Source of the DNA: CAZYSK01 sp964649415
GTDB taxonomy: Bacteria; Chloroflexota; Anaerolineae; B4-G1
Direction: 5' to 3'
Length of the DNA stretch: 64,000 nucleotides
Assembly (NCBI GenBank): GCA_964649415.1
Contig: CAZYSK010000015.1
Coordinates: 1-64,000 of the forward strand
The position numbers were made by a program, and so were the translations under genes. Shown here piece by piece: positions 52,338-61,591 of the stretch. Positions within the stretch are counted from its first letter, which is position 1. Each line of letters begins with the position of its first letter. The notes beneath the pieces are model-generated. The model was not told where the DNA came from and ran no database searches. It saw only the letters and a list, made by a program, of their open reading frames with translations.

Positions 52338-54179
52338 TCAAACTTCTTCGCCTTCTTCTACCTCTGCTGTCGCGACCGGCACACTAAATGTGAAGGTTGA
52401 CCCCTTGCCGATCTCAGTCTCTACCTCGATTTCGCCCCCCTGAAGCTCCACGAGGCTCTTGACAATGCACAGGCCCAGTCCCGTCCCCGGCACCTCCCTA
52501 ACGGCCTGGGACTCGGAGCGGAAGAACTTGGTGAACAGGCAGGCGCGATCCTCCGGCGAGATGCCGATGCCGTCGTCCGACACAGCGCAGTGCACGTGCT
52601 CATCCTGCAGCCACGCCTGCACGCGAATACGACCACCTTCTGGGGTGTACTTGTAGGCGTTGCTGAGCAGGTTGATCAGGATCTGCACCAGGCGTGCCGG
52701 GTCGGCGCGAACCAACGGGAGACCTTCCGGCACGTCCACGGTCAATTGCTGCGATCGGGCCTCAATCTGCCCTTGTGTGGCCTGGAGTGCGTTCTCCAGC
52801 GCGCCGGGCAGGTCAGCGGACGTCACGTTGAGCTTTATCTGTCCGGTCTCAATCCGGGAGACGTCCTGCAGATCGGAGACCAGGATCTGCATACGCTGGA
52901 CGTTCCTGGTGATGGTATGCACAAAGGACATCTGGTTCTCACCCAACGAGCCGGCCATTCCCTTTTCCAGCATTTCGGCATAGCCGCGGATAGACGTCAT
53001 CGGGGTGCGGAGCTCGTGAGCGACGAAAGAGACGAATTCAGACTTGGCACGGTCCGCCTGCCGCACCTGTTCGTACAAGCGAGCGTTCTGGATAGCAACG
53101 GCAGCGTGGTCCGCCAAACGGCCGGCGAACTGGGCATGGTCATTCGAGAATGCAACACCATCACCGGTCTGCAGGTCCAGCAACCCCATCGCACGATCCT
53201 CGTAGCGCACAGGAACCAGCATTCGCGTGCCGCCGGTGATGACGGCCTCGTGACCAGCCATAGCCTGCTGCACCGCGTCTGACTCCCAATCCACCCCCAC
53301 ATCATCGCCCACGCCAGAGGCCGCGCAGACCGAGCGCTCCTCATCCAGGATGCTCAACATCCCACGCGCCGCCCCCGTGGCCTTGAGTGCCCACGAAAGG
53401 GCTAGATCGAGAACCCGCTCGACGTCGAGGCTGGCGTTCAGTTCCCGGTCAATCTGTTGCAGGGTGGTCAACTCATCCAGGCGGGCGGCCAAGGCCAGGT
53501 CGGTCATGGTGTACAGGCGAGCGTTCTCAATGGCAACGGCGGCTTGATTGGCGAACGCCGTCAGGATGGGCATGTCCGCCTCAGAGAAGACCCCGCTGCG
53601 CATCCTGTTGTCGAGATAGAGTGCGCCAATCACTCGCTCTCGGACGTGAAGGGGCACGCAGACGATAGACCGCAGTTGATAGCCAACGACACTCTCGCGA
53701 CCAGAGAAGCGTGGGTCGCGCTGGGCGTTGGTGGTCAGCACCGGCTGTCCGCTCTCCATCGCTTCCTCAACCACCGTGTGACTGAGCTCCAAGTCAGATG
53801 CGTCAACGCTATCCTGATCGAAATGCTGTGCCGCCCGGGTTTCCAGGTTCCCTTCATCGTCCAGCAACACCAGGCAGGCCCGCTCCGCCCCGGTCAGATG
53901 GATCAACGAATCCATCACCAAGCCCAGCGTCTCCGTCAGATTGAGCGATGAGTTCAGAACCCGGATAATCTCGTAGAGAGTGGCCAGCTCAGCGCCCTCC
54001 ACCGTCCCGCCACTCAATTCCGCAACCTGCTGCTGCCATTCCTGAATCCGGCTGCTGAGTTGTTCGGGGGGGAGACCGCCTGGCTGCATCAGTGCGTACT
54101 GCACTGCCCGCATGCTCTCCACCAGCGACGCAACAACCGTCGGGTTCACACCTGCATCAGCACCGATATGATTCTTCAC
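52338..54179 (-). CDS. Sensor histidine kinase with two GAF domains, soluble
   Basis: The 613-aa kinase has no membrane segments. GAF 1 (about 70-225) reads RACLVLLDDEGNLETRAAQHFDQ, SIVCVPLHVRERVIGALYLDN, and GAF 2 (245-375) carries ARGMLSILDEERSVCAASG. The HisKA acceptor is H388 in SFVAHELRTPMTS. The ATPase domain has NLLSNAYKYTPEGG, DDGIGISPEDR and GTGLGLCIVKSLV. I chose the GTG at 54179 because AGGAGG lies 4-5 nt before it; the longer form would start at TTG. It is divergent from the Fe-S assembly operon. No response regulator is adjacent. Confidence 0.9.
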   Translation of the reverse strand: MKNHIGADAGVNPTVVASLVESMRAVQYALMQPGGLPPEQLSSRIQEWQQQVAELSGGTVEGAELATLYEIIRVLNSSLNLTETLGLVMDSLIHLTGAERACLVLLDDEGNLETRAAQHFDQDSVDASDLELSHTVVEEAMESGQPVLTTNAQRDPRFSGRESVVGYQLRSIVCVPLHVRERVIGALYLDNRMRSGVFSEADMPILTAFANQAAVAIENARLYTMTDLALAARLDELTTLQQIDRELNASLDVERVLDLALSWALKATGAARGMLSILDEERSVCAASGVGDDVGVDWESDAVQQAMAGHEAVITGGTRMLVPVRYEDRAMGLLDLQTGDGVAFSNDHAQFAGRLADHAAVAIQNARLYEQVRQADRAKSEFVSFVAHELRTPMTSIRGYAEMLEKGMAGSLGENQMSFVHTITRNVQRMQILVSDLQDVSRIETGQIKLNVTSADLPGALENALQATQGQIEARSQQLTVDVPEGLPLVRADPARLVQILINLLSNAYKYTPEGGRIRVQAWLQDEHVHCAVSDDGIGISPEDRACLFTKFFRSESQAVREVPGTGLGLCIVKSLVELQGGEIEVETEIGKGSTFTFSVPVATAEVEEGEEV

Positions 54180-54499
54180 GGCCCCTCCTGCCTCCAAGCG
54201 ATGCAGTCACAGAATCAACGAGCCAAACCTACCACGACCAAACGCAGTGCCACCAGAATACCACAAAAGGTCGCGGGAGGAATTGCAATAGGATTAAGGT
54301 TTGGTTAACACCACACCTTCAGCCCGACACTGAGTTTATCACAAAAGGACACAGCGGACAACTCCACCAGCGCCTTCACATCGAGCCAGTCTGTGGTATA
54401 CTCCAGACCGTTGAGCAACGGCGTGATGTTCGTCTTACCCATAGCGTGATGAATTTCACTGGCAAGACGGCCATCCTGACAGTAGTATTGGGAAGCGAG
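54180..54499. other. Divergent intergenic region, kinase / Fe-S assembly operon
   Basis: This 320-nt region contains no convincing gene. It is AT-richer than its surroundings around 54270-54330. It holds the promoter-like TTCACA-N16-TATACT at 54375-54402 pointing to the smsC side. An in-frame ATG at 54452 precedes the chosen smsC start, but it has no ribosome site. Confidence 0.5.
54375..54402 (+). promoter_or_regulatory. Probable promoter of the SmsC-SmsB operon
   Basis: TTCACA (54375-54380), 16-nt spacer, TATACT (54397-54402), about 100 nt before the smsC ATG. Confidence 0.4.
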
Positions 54500-55288
54500 A
54501 TGGAAAACGACATATTACTCAAAGTGGAAGACTTATGGGTCCAGCGTCCCGGCGCGGAAGTGCTGAGAGGCGTCAACTTGAACGTTCGGCGCGGCGATAT
54601 ACACGTGCTCCTGGGTCTCAATGGCTCAGGTAAGAGCAGCCTGGCGTACACACTGATGGGAACTGATGGATACCAGGCTGACCGCGGGCGCATCACGTTC
54701 GACGGGAAGGATATCACCCATCTTTCGGTAACGGAGCGGGCCAGGTTGGGGCTGACGTTGGCCTGGCAGGAGCCTGCGCGCTTCGAGGGACTGCCGACGG
54801 CGGACTATCTGGCCTTAGGTATGGCGAAGCCATCACGGAAGCGCGTCGAGGAAGCATTGATGTCAGTGGCTCTCTCACCCATCGTGTATATGAGCCGCGC
54901 GGTTGACAGCGCCCTATCCGGCGGCGAGCGAAAGCGGATCGAGCTAGCGGCGGTCTACACGATGCAGCCCCGGCTGGCAATCCTCGACGAACCGGATTCC
55001 GGGGTTGACGTGCTCTGTATGGACGACATCCTGGCTTTGGTGCGGCGCATGGCAAAAGAGGGCACGGCGGTTCTCCTGATCACACACAGGGACGAGATGG
55101 CCGAGATGGCCGATGTCGCGTCACTGATGTGCGGAGGCGCGATTGTGCAGACCGGCTCGCCCAAGGACCTGCGCGATTACTTCGCCAAGCGATGCCGGCC
55201 ACACGGGGACCTGTTGGGCTATCAGCCCTGGGGGGCGGAAGCCGGCGGCACCTACCAGCGCGTGGTCGCAGAGGAGGGGCAGGAATGA
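54500..55288 (+). CDS. Fe-S cluster assembly ATPase, SufC/SmsC family
   Basis: The 262-aa ABC ATPase has Walker A (LGLNGSGKSSLAYTLMG), the signature SALSGGERKRIEL, Walker B (LAILDEPDSGVD) and an H-loop (LLITHRDE). The E-x-D-S-G-x-D form of Walker B is characteristic of SufC. The ATG at 54500 has GGAAGCGAG upstream, and a 3' ATGA overlap leads into the scaffold gene. With only one SufBD-type partner and no SufS or SufU here, it matches the SUF-like minimal system. Confidence 0.88.
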   Translation: MENDILLKVEDLWVQRPGAEVLRGVNLNVRRGDIHVLLGLNGSGKSSLAYTLMGTDGYQADRGRITFDGKDITHLSVTERARLGLTLAWQEPARFEGLPTADYLALGMAKPSRKRVEEALMSVALSPIVYMSRAVDSALSGGERKRIELAAVYTMQPRLAILDEPDSGVDVLCMDDILALVRRMAKEGTAVLLITHRDEMAEMADVASLMCGGAIVQTGSPKDLRDYFAKRCRPHGDLLGYQPWGAEAGGTYQRVVAEEGQE

Positions 55289-56283
55289 ACCAGTCATCCC
55301 CCTCCCGCGTCACATCGTCGGTACTAGAGCAGCACGACCCGGCCTGGGCTCGCGAGTTCGAGGCCATGCTGGAGGCATACGAGCAAGCCGGCGGCATGCC
55401 AGATATGTTACGCATGCCGCGGGTCGCCAGCGCCGTCATCAGCGGCAATCAGGTGCTGGCAGTCAACCTGGTGGAGGGTGTGGACATCCAGACGGAAGAG
55501 CAGGAGAACGGCGTCCACGCCCGCATCACCGTTGCCCCGCACACGAAAATGGACTACCCGGTACACCTCTGCTTCGGGATGACTGCCGAAGAGGGGCTCC
55601 AGGAGATCACGTCGGAGTTCGAGATCGGGGAAGGATCCAACATCGGCTTTCTAGCTCACTGCACGTTTCCGAACGCGACGAACCTCAAGCACGTGATGGA
55701 CGCCGACATCCACGTCGGACCAGATGCAACGATGCGATACAGCGAGAGCCACTACCATGGCCCGCAGGGCGGGATTGAGGTGGTGCCCACCACACACGCA
55801 CGGGTGGACACGGGCGGTTTCCTCGAGATTGATTTCAACCTGGTACACGGTCTGGTAGGACGCCTCGACGTCCAGTTCGAGGCGGATGTGGCTGCCAGGG
55901 GTACGGTCGAACTGAGCACCAAGGCATATGGGGCGGCCGACGACGAGATCAAGGTCAACGAGGTTGTGCGCCTGAACGGTGAAGGGGCCCGTGGCCTGAC
56001 CAAAACGCGCGCCGCCGTGCGTGACCGGGCGACCAGCGAGGTGTACACCACAGCAGAGGGGAACGCACCGGGCGCGGTGGGCCACATGGACTGCACGGAG
56101 ATCGTGCGCGGCGACGCGGTGGCCCGCAATGTGCCCATGGTCGTTGTGCGCAACGACCGCGCGCACGTGACGCACGAGGCCTCCATAGGCAGCGTCAACA
56201 AGCGGGAATTGGAGACACTGATGGCCCGTGGGCTGGCCGAGGAGGATGCTGTAGACATCGTTATCCGGGGGATGCTGAAATAA
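55285..56283 (+). CDS. Fe-S cluster assembly scaffold, SufB/SufD-like (SmsB type)
   Basis: The 332-aa beta-helix scaffold has a short N-terminus, a central core (HVGPDATMRYSESHYHGPQGGIEVVP, TGGFLEIDFNLVHGLVGRLDVQFEADV) and the C-terminal family hallmark MVVVRNDRAHVTHEASIGSVNKRELETLMARGLAEEDAVDIVIRGML. It is shorter than SufB (about 480) and SufD (about 430), as expected of SmsB, the single scaffold of the minimal SmsCB system. The ATG at 55285 overlaps the SmsC stop. The conserved Cys in HMDCTEIV and the Glu/His positions before the C-terminus are candidate cluster ligands. Confidence 0.85.
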   Translation: MNQSSPSRVTSSVLEQHDPAWAREFEAMLEAYEQAGGMPDMLRMPRVASAVISGNQVLAVNLVEGVDIQTEEQENGVHARITVAPHTKMDYPVHLCFGMTAEEGLQEITSEFEIGEGSNIGFLAHCTFPNATNLKHVMDADIHVGPDATMRYSESHYHGPQGGIEVVPTTHARVDTGGFLEIDFNLVHGLVGRLDVQFEADVAARGTVELSTKAYGAADDEIKVNEVVRLNGEGARGLTKTRAAVRDRATSEVYTTAEGNAPGAVGHMDCTEIVRGDAVARNVPMVVVRNDRAHVTHEASIGSVNKRELETLMARGLAEEDAVDIVIRGMLK

Positions 56284-56288
56284 GCAAG

Positions 56289-58013
56289 ATGAAGAGTCGA
56301 ACGCGAATGCCACACGGATGTAGAAGACTCATTACACACAAGTTTGATACAGAGAAATCCTGTCCACTCAAGGCAAGAACCAATACTCGGCCCGGATGGC
56401 CCGATCCAGGCCGAGCCCCGTTTGTGCTCCTGGGACTCCTCGTGATCCTGTTGCTATGCCTCGGTGGGTGGACAGGCACGGCCTACGCCGAGGACTCTCC
56501 ACTCCTGCGGATTGTGTACTTCACCGCTGAGGACTGCCCCCATTGTAGGGCCATCCTCAACGACCTATTGACACCGCTGCAGACCGAATACAGCGAGCGA
56601 ATGCAGATCAAGATAGTCGAGATCTCTGACCCGGCGAACTACGAGATGCTGATGTATGCGGAGGAGATGTTCGAACTGCCTCCGGAGGAACGTGGGCTAC
56701 CAACGCTGATCATAGGCGGAAAGGTGCTCGTCGGGGAGAGCGCGATCCGCGAGCAGTTGTCCTGCCTGTGTGACACGTGCGTCCAGGCGGGAGGCACGTC
56801 CTGGCCCGACATTCCAGGCCTGGAACAAGTAGGAGTTAACGGGCTGGAGGAAACCGGCCTGATCCTCGACCCACAGGGTGAGCTGGCACAATGCGGCCCG
56901 GAAGATGCGGATGTCTGCCAGGTGCCTGAATCGGCGCCGGACGTGACAATCTGGGCCGCCTATTTCTACGAGGTGGGCTGCCAGGAGTGCAGCCGCGCTG
57001 AGTACGACATTCGATATGTCCAAAGCCAGTATCCTCAGTTAAGGGTCGAGGAATACAACGTCCAGGACGACGCTGCCCTGGCGGAGTTTCTGGCCTCCCG
57101 CCTGGAACTGCCCGAGAGCCAGCGCCTGGCGACCCCGGCGCTCTTCATCGGCGAGGACTATCTGATCGGCACCGAAATCGCCGCCGAGGGCATACTGGCA
57201 CTGGTGGAGAAGTACGCACCATCCGGGGCAGAGCAGTCGTGGGCCGAATTCGATCCCGAGGCGGCCGAGCAGAGCATCATCGAACGCTTCAAGTCATTTG
57301 GCATCCTTACCGTCGCCTTCGCCGGCCTCGTTGACGGTCTGAATCCCTGCGCGTTTGCGACGCTGGTCTTCTTCGTCTCCTACCTGGCGCTCAGTGGCCG
57401 CAAGGGACGGGAGGTCCTGTTGGTAGGCGCGGCATTCACGCTGGGCGTGTTCCTCGCCTATCTCTCGGTGGGACTGGGCTTCTACAAGGTGCTCGATCTG
57501 ATGGGCGACTTGCTGACGAACCTGGGACGCTGGGTATACGGCCTGACGGGTCTCTTCTGCGCGGTGCTGGCGGTATTCAGTTTCCTGGACTTCCTCAAAG
57601 CTCGTCGAGGCCAGATAGGCGACATGACGCTGAATCTGCCTCACAAGCTGCGCATGCGTATCAACGCGGTTGTTCGCCAGGGACGCCAGTCTAGCGCGTT
57701 CGTCGCAGGCGCTTTCGTCACAGGCGTCGTGGTCTCCTTCCTCGAGTTAGCCTGCACGGGGCAGGTCTATTTGCCCACCATCATCTTCGTGATGAGCCAG
57801 CCTGAGATGCGAGTGCGCGCGTTCATCTTCCTGGCGCTCTACAACCTGCTGTTCATCCTGCCCTTGATCGTGGTTTTCATCCTAGCCTATTGTGGCACCG
57901 GATCCAAGCAGTTGACCCAGTTCCTCCAGGAACGGGCGGCGACGGTCAAACTGGGAATGGCGCTGCTCTTCGCCGCGCTGGCGACCTGGCTGGCTGTGTC
58001 CGTATTGACGTAG
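56289..58013 (+). CDS. Double-thioredoxin, CcdA/DsbD-like membrane protein
   Basis: The 574-aa protein has a signal anchor (about residues 44-67) and a first thioredoxin-like domain with C83PHC86. A second thioredoxin-like domain with C231QEC234 (70-310 together) follows. Six hydrophobic segments (335-572) carry NPCAF (C354) and ACTGQVYLP (C489), the redox pair of CcdA/DsbD. It probably carries reducing power across the membrane to extracytoplasmic thiols. DsbD has its thioredoxin domain after the membrane part and only one of that type, so this double N-terminal form is a rearrangement. It starts 5 nt after SmsB, implying one transcript with Fe-S assembly. Confidence 0.85.
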   Translation: MKSRTRMPHGCRRLITHKFDTEKSCPLKARTNTRPGWPDPGRAPFVLLGLLVILLLCLGGWTGTAYAEDSPLLRIVYFTAEDCPHCRAILNDLLTPLQTEYSERMQIKIVEISDPANYEMLMYAEEMFELPPEERGLPTLIIGGKVLVGESAIREQLSCLCDTCVQAGGTSWPDIPGLEQVGVNGLEETGLILDPQGELAQCGPEDADVCQVPESAPDVTIWAAYFYEVGCQECSRAEYDIRYVQSQYPQLRVEEYNVQDDAALAEFLASRLELPESQRLATPALFIGEDYLIGTEIAAEGILALVEKYAPSGAEQSWAEFDPEAAEQSIIERFKSFGILTVAFAGLVDGLNPCAFATLVFFVSYLALSGRKGREVLLVGAAFTLGVFLAYLSVGLGFYKVLDLMGDLLTNLGRWVYGLTGLFCAVLAVFSFLDFLKARRGQIGDMTLNLPHKLRMRINAVVRQGRQSSAFVAGAFVTGVVVSFLELACTGQVYLPTIIFVMSQPEMRVRAFIFLALYNLLFILPLIVVFILAYCGTGSKQLTQFLQERAATVKLGMALLFAALATWLAVSVLT

Positions 58014-58080
58014 TACAGGGGCGTGCTGAGTTTGCCCGGCGCCATCACGGTACGCCTCAACGGAGCAAGGAGATAGGGCC

Positions 58081-58740
58081 GTGAACACGCAATCGACGGA
58101 GCCCAGGGCTCTGGGCAAAGCATATCACGCGGCGACAGTGGAAGCTGACCTGGCGCACCACCGCGAACTGGCGCTTGCGCTGGGTGCCTCCCAGGCGGTG
58201 GTCATCCCTGCCAACTACGTCACGATAGACGAGCGTGTGCGACTGAAGTGTCTGGTGCCGCGCTGCCTCCGGGCAGGCGAGACACCGAACTGCCCGCCGT
58301 ACGCGCCAGACCTGGACCTCGTACGCCGAGCCATTGACCGGTTTTCCTGGGCAGTGCTGTTCAAGTGCGAATTGGATGCCTCGGACTACGTACCGGGAAA
58401 GGGCGATACCAAGGCAGAGCAACGCCGGACGCTCTCATTCCACCGAAAGAGCGCCGACATCGTCTTTGAGGTGGAGCGCCAGGCCTACAAGAATGGCTAC
58501 CACCTGGCCATGGGATTCGGCGGAGGCTCGTGCAAGGACTACTTGTGCCATGGAATGATATGCCAGTTCCTGGATAGCGGCAGATGTCGCTTCCCGCATC
58601 GCGCTCGACCGGCGATGGAGGCCATGGGGATAGACGTCATCGCCCTGATCAACCGAGTTGGATGGGAGGCATACCCGCTGTTGGACGACATCAGCCTCGT
58701 TCCCTGTGCCATCACCGTGGGTATCGTCTTCATCTGCTAG
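58081..58740 (+). CDS. DUF2284 cysteine-rich metal-binding protein
   Basis: The 219-aa protein has the DUF2284 pattern: KCLVPRCLRAGETPNCPPYAPD near the N-terminus, GGSCKDYLCHGM in the middle and SGRCRFPHRARPAMEAMGIDV late. Cysteines at CLVPRC, NCPPY, CKDYLC and GRCRFP probably bind an Fe-S cluster. GTG at 58081 is the start. It lies 67 nt after the CcdA-like gene, on the same strand as the Fe-S assembly genes, which could mature it. The function is unknown. Confidence 0.8.
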   Translation: MNTQSTEPRALGKAYHAATVEADLAHHRELALALGASQAVVIPANYVTIDERVRLKCLVPRCLRAGETPNCPPYAPDLDLVRRAIDRFSWAVLFKCELDASDYVPGKGDTKAEQRRTLSFHRKSADIVFEVERQAYKNGYHLAMGFGGGSCKDYLCHGMICQFLDSGRCRFPHRARPAMEAMGIDVIALINRVGWEAYPLLDDISLVPCAITVGIVFIC

Positions 58741-58751
58741 GAGAGGTGAAA

Positions 58752-58931
58752 ATGGCCCAGGACGTGGCCGCGTTGGTAGAAAGATATCTTTCGGACGATC
58801 CGCTCAAGTGGGGAAAGCTGGCCAGCGACGTTCAGTGGCGACGACTGCAACTCCTGCTCCTGCGAGAGATTCTCCTCGAACTCAGACACTTGAACGGCAA
58901 GGATTCGGAGCAAGGGCAAGCTGAGAAGTAG
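58752..58931 (+). CDS. Small acidic helical protein, unknown
   Basis: The 59-aa protein has a GAGAGGTG ribosome site about 5 nt before its ATG and follows the DUF2284 stop by 11 nt. The sequence (VAALVERYLSDDPLKWGKL, LLLREILLELRHLN) is predicted helical and amphipathic. I do not recognise it. It is the last gene of the operon. Confidence 0.6.
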   Translation: MAQDVAALVERYLSDDPLKWGKLASDVQWRRLQLLLLREILLELRHLNGKDSEQGQAEK

Positions 58932-58991
58932 CAGGCCGCCACGGTGACGAGCCCTACGGCAGCCGGCGGCGCAGACGAGAGCGGGCAAGGT

Positions 58992-61109
58992 CTATGGACA
59001 ATCGTGTTCTGCGTAGTAGACCTTGTGCCACACGATCTCGTACCCTTCAGGGCTCACATACCGTCCGTAGTCGCCGAGGCAACAATCACCCGGCACCGGC
59101 CAGGAAAGCGGGCCCGAGACGGTGAAGTAGCTCATCACGTGTGGGAATCCTGAGAACGAGTGATAGGGACCTGACAACTCGCTGTCCGGGGCCACGGTGC
59201 CGAAGAAGTAGCGATACTCCTCGCTCGGGCCTCCCCCACTCCCCCACTCGATCCGTCCATCCGCCTGGCCGCCGGTGCACCAGACCAGCCCCGGCACAGA
59301 CATCCACAGCGGTTCGCCCGGCGTCGGAGTGATCTCCGGCGTGGGTGTGGCAGTGGGCGTCGCGCTCGGACGAGGCGTCTGTGTCGGCCCCACGCGACAG
59401 ACAATGTCTAGCTCTTCCCCGATGGGGGTCCCGGCGCCATCCTCCAGACGCCACACGCTGGTGTGCCGATCGTATGCCGCCGGGGCCCGCAGAGTGACGC
59501 GCACCTCAGTGGTCTCACCCGGCGAGAGCTGCTCGATCTCCGGCTCCCGCACGAGATCGAGTTCCCGACCAGACGCAAAGGCCAGGTGAAGTCCCTCAGG
59601 CCAGGCACACGACCCGGTGTTCTCTATCACCCAGCGCTTGGTGAACCGCTGACCAGGCATGAGCACGATCGGCCAGACCGTGTAATCGTTGACGACCTCC
59701 ATGTCGATAACACACGCAGCCAGCGAGGTCGCGGTGAGGTCAGGGGTAGACGTAGAAACGGGCGTGGGCGACATGGTGGGCGAAGGAGTCGGAGTAACCC
59801 CGGTAGTTGCCTCGTAGGTAGCCATCCAGGCAGCAAACTGGGTCGCATTCAGCTCGTACGTGGCGGTGAGATCGGGGGAGGGCAAAACCGTAGGCGTACG
59901 AACTGCGGTAGGCTTCGGCGTCTTCTCCGGTGAGAATAGGGCCGCGAGCAGCTGCCTCGGCCTGTCGGCGACGAGAAGAATCACGACGGTGAACAGGATC
60001 AGAGCCAGTGCAAGAGCCACCGCCGCCATCCACTTCCACGCCGAACGAATCGCGGCAGCAGGCTGGGGAAGGGGCGTACCGTTTGGAAAGGGCGTCACCG
60101 ACCCCTGGACAGTGGGCAACTGCCACGGCGTCACCTGATAGCGTTCACCGGGTGTGATCGTCATCTCGGACGTAACAGGCGACAAGACATGGACCGGCGT
60201 GGTCAATTCGACAGGTTCACCCACCAGGCATTTCTCCAGATCGGCGGCGAATGCACCGGCGGTCTGATAGCGACTGTTGGGATCCTTGGCCAACGCACGC
60301 GTCACGACTGCCTCAAGAGAAGGAGACAGATTGGGCTTGATCGCGGTCGGCGGCATCAAGGGAGCGTTGATGTGCTGGAGGATGATTCCGAGGGGTGTAT
60401 CGGCCTCGAAGGGAAGTCGGCCGGTAAGCAGTTGATATAGAACGACGCCCAAGGAGTATATGTCGGCTCGCTCATCACCGGTCTGGCCGACACCCTGCTC
60501 GGGAGCCATATACGCGGGCGTGCCAACCATCGCGCCACTGGCCGTCAGTGTCGTGGTGTTCACCATTCGGGAGATACCGAAGTCAGTGAGGACGACCTGG
60601 CCGTCCTCGGTGAACATCACGTTGGCGGGTTTGACATCCCGATGCACCATACCGTGCTGGTGAGCGTACTCCAACGCCCGGGCAACCGCCACGACGATCT
60701 GAACCGCCTCCTCAGGGGGCAATGACTGCCCGTCCTGCGCCATCTCCTCCAGACGCGTCTTGAGGTTTGGCCCATCAATGAGCTCCATCACCATGTAGTA
60801 GACGGCGTCTTCAGCGTCGAAGTCGAAATCGTGAACCCGGACGATATTGGGGTGGCGGAACGTGGCGACAACCCTCGCCTCGCGCTGGAAGCGAGTCAGG
60901 AAGTTCTCATCCCTGGCCAGGAACGCGTGCAGCACCTTGATGGCCACGTATCGATCGAGGCCCGGATGGTGGGCCTTGTAAACCTCAGCCATGCCACCGC
61001 TGCCCAGGTGCTCGACGATGCGGTACTTACCCAGAGTTCTGTCTATCAGCGTCCTTACCCCTCTTGGCCTCTTTGTACTCCAGTGGACTATCTCACAAAC
61101 ACAGTGCAA
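58992..61109 (-). CDS. Membrane Ser/Thr protein kinase with NBR1-like extracellular domain
   Basis: The 705-aa protein has a PknB-like kinase domain (about residues 28-290): LGSGGMAEVYKA, AIKVL, HRDVKPANVMF, DFGISR and GTPAYMAPEQ, all catalytic motifs intact. A membrane helix (about 360-385, WMAAVALALALILFTVVILLV) follows. The extracytoplasmic part has Pro/Thr linkers and an NBR1-type Ig-like domain (FTKRWVIENTGSCAWPEG, LSPGETTEVRVTLRAPA), then a variable tail. The start is uncertain: the frame reaches only a TTG at 61109, without ribosome site. A CTG at 61049 has a GAGGGG upstream and would give a family-like LIDRTLGKYRI start. Confidence 0.88.
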   Translation of the reverse strand: MHCVCEIVHWSTKRPRGVRTLIDRTLGKYRIVEHLGSGGMAEVYKAHHPGLDRYVAIKVLHAFLARDENFLTRFQREARVVATFRHPNIVRVHDFDFDAEDAVYYMVMELIDGPNLKTRLEEMAQDGQSLPPEEAVQIVVAVARALEYAHQHGMVHRDVKPANVMFTEDGQVVLTDFGISRMVNTTTLTASGAMVGTPAYMAPEQGVGQTGDERADIYSLGVVLYQLLTGRLPFEADTPLGIILQHINAPLMPPTAIKPNLSPSLEAVVTRALAKDPNSRYQTAGAFAADLEKCLVGEPVELTTPVHVLSPVTSEMTITPGERYQVTPWQLPTVQGSVTPFPNGTPLPQPAAAIRSAWKWMAAVALALALILFTVVILLVADRPRQLLAALFSPEKTPKPTAVRTPTVLPSPDLTATYELNATQFAAWMATYEATTGVTPTPSPTMSPTPVSTSTPDLTATSLAACVIDMEVVNDYTVWPIVLMPGQRFTKRWVIENTGSCAWPEGLHLAFASGRELDLVREPEIEQLSPGETTEVRVTLRAPAAYDRHTSVWRLEDGAGTPIGEELDIVCRVGPTQTPRPSATPTATPTPEITPTPGEPLWMSVPGLVWCTGGQADGRIEWGSGGGPSEEYRYFFGTVAPDSELSGPYHSFSGFPHVMSYFTVSGPLSWPVPGDCCLGDYGRYVSPEGYEIVWHKVYYAEHDCP

Positions 61110-61485
61110 GGAATAACGTCCGCTGTATCACCAGCGGATAGAATCCGCTGTTCTTGTCGGAAGCATGGCTCCGTGTCCACTTCAGAATACACCAGAAAGA
61201 TTGAGAACCCGTTGCAAGAAAGCTAAAAAAAGGCTACAACGGGGGCGCAGGGTCCTTTTCACACTACCGCGCCAACGGGCGACCGAGGCAAGCTCCTCAC
61301 CCCGTTGGCGCGCTCCACGGGTCTCCTAACCGGGGTTATTCTACCACACATTGGCTCCCCCGACCAGAGAAAACCAGAGACCCCCCTCTCTCTCAGCATG
61401 GCGATCTTCTCTCGGATCGGCATAGGGCGCTGCACTCATCCTTGAGGCAGGAAAGGTGCAGCCGCACAGCAGGTGGCGCGCCCAC
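61110..61485. other. Noncoding region with a perfect 12-bp inverted repeat
   Basis: No plausible gene is seen in this 376-nt stretch. It contains CGCGCCAACGGG (61268-61279) and its exact complement CCCGTTGGCGCG (61301-61312), around a 21-nt loop that has its own GAGG/CCTC pair. Another hairpin, TCCGCTG-TATCAC-CAGCGGA, lies at about 61121-61140. A run of A (61225-61231) on this strand gives a T-run on the minus strand. It may encode a structured RNA or leader. I could not match it to SRP, RNase P, 6S or tmRNA cores. Confidence 0.5.
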
Positions 61486-61514
61486 TTGTCCCTTGCACGC
61501 GGGGGGACTATAAT
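61486..61514 (+). promoter_or_regulatory. Promoter for the FIST sensor
   Basis: TTGTCC (61486-61491), 17-nt spacer and TATAAT (61509-61514), about 78 nt before the ATG at 61592. Confidence 0.55.
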
Positions 61515-61591
61515 ATCCACGCGTGAACGCTTCAGCTGCGCAGCAGGATCACGTGATCGGCCAAGGCGGGATTTCAGCCGGGAGGCTGGCT

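Noticed and set aside
61110..61485. SRP RNA, RNase P RNA, 6S RNA or tmRNA
   Set aside because: None of their conserved core sequences could be found on either strand, so only structure is reported.
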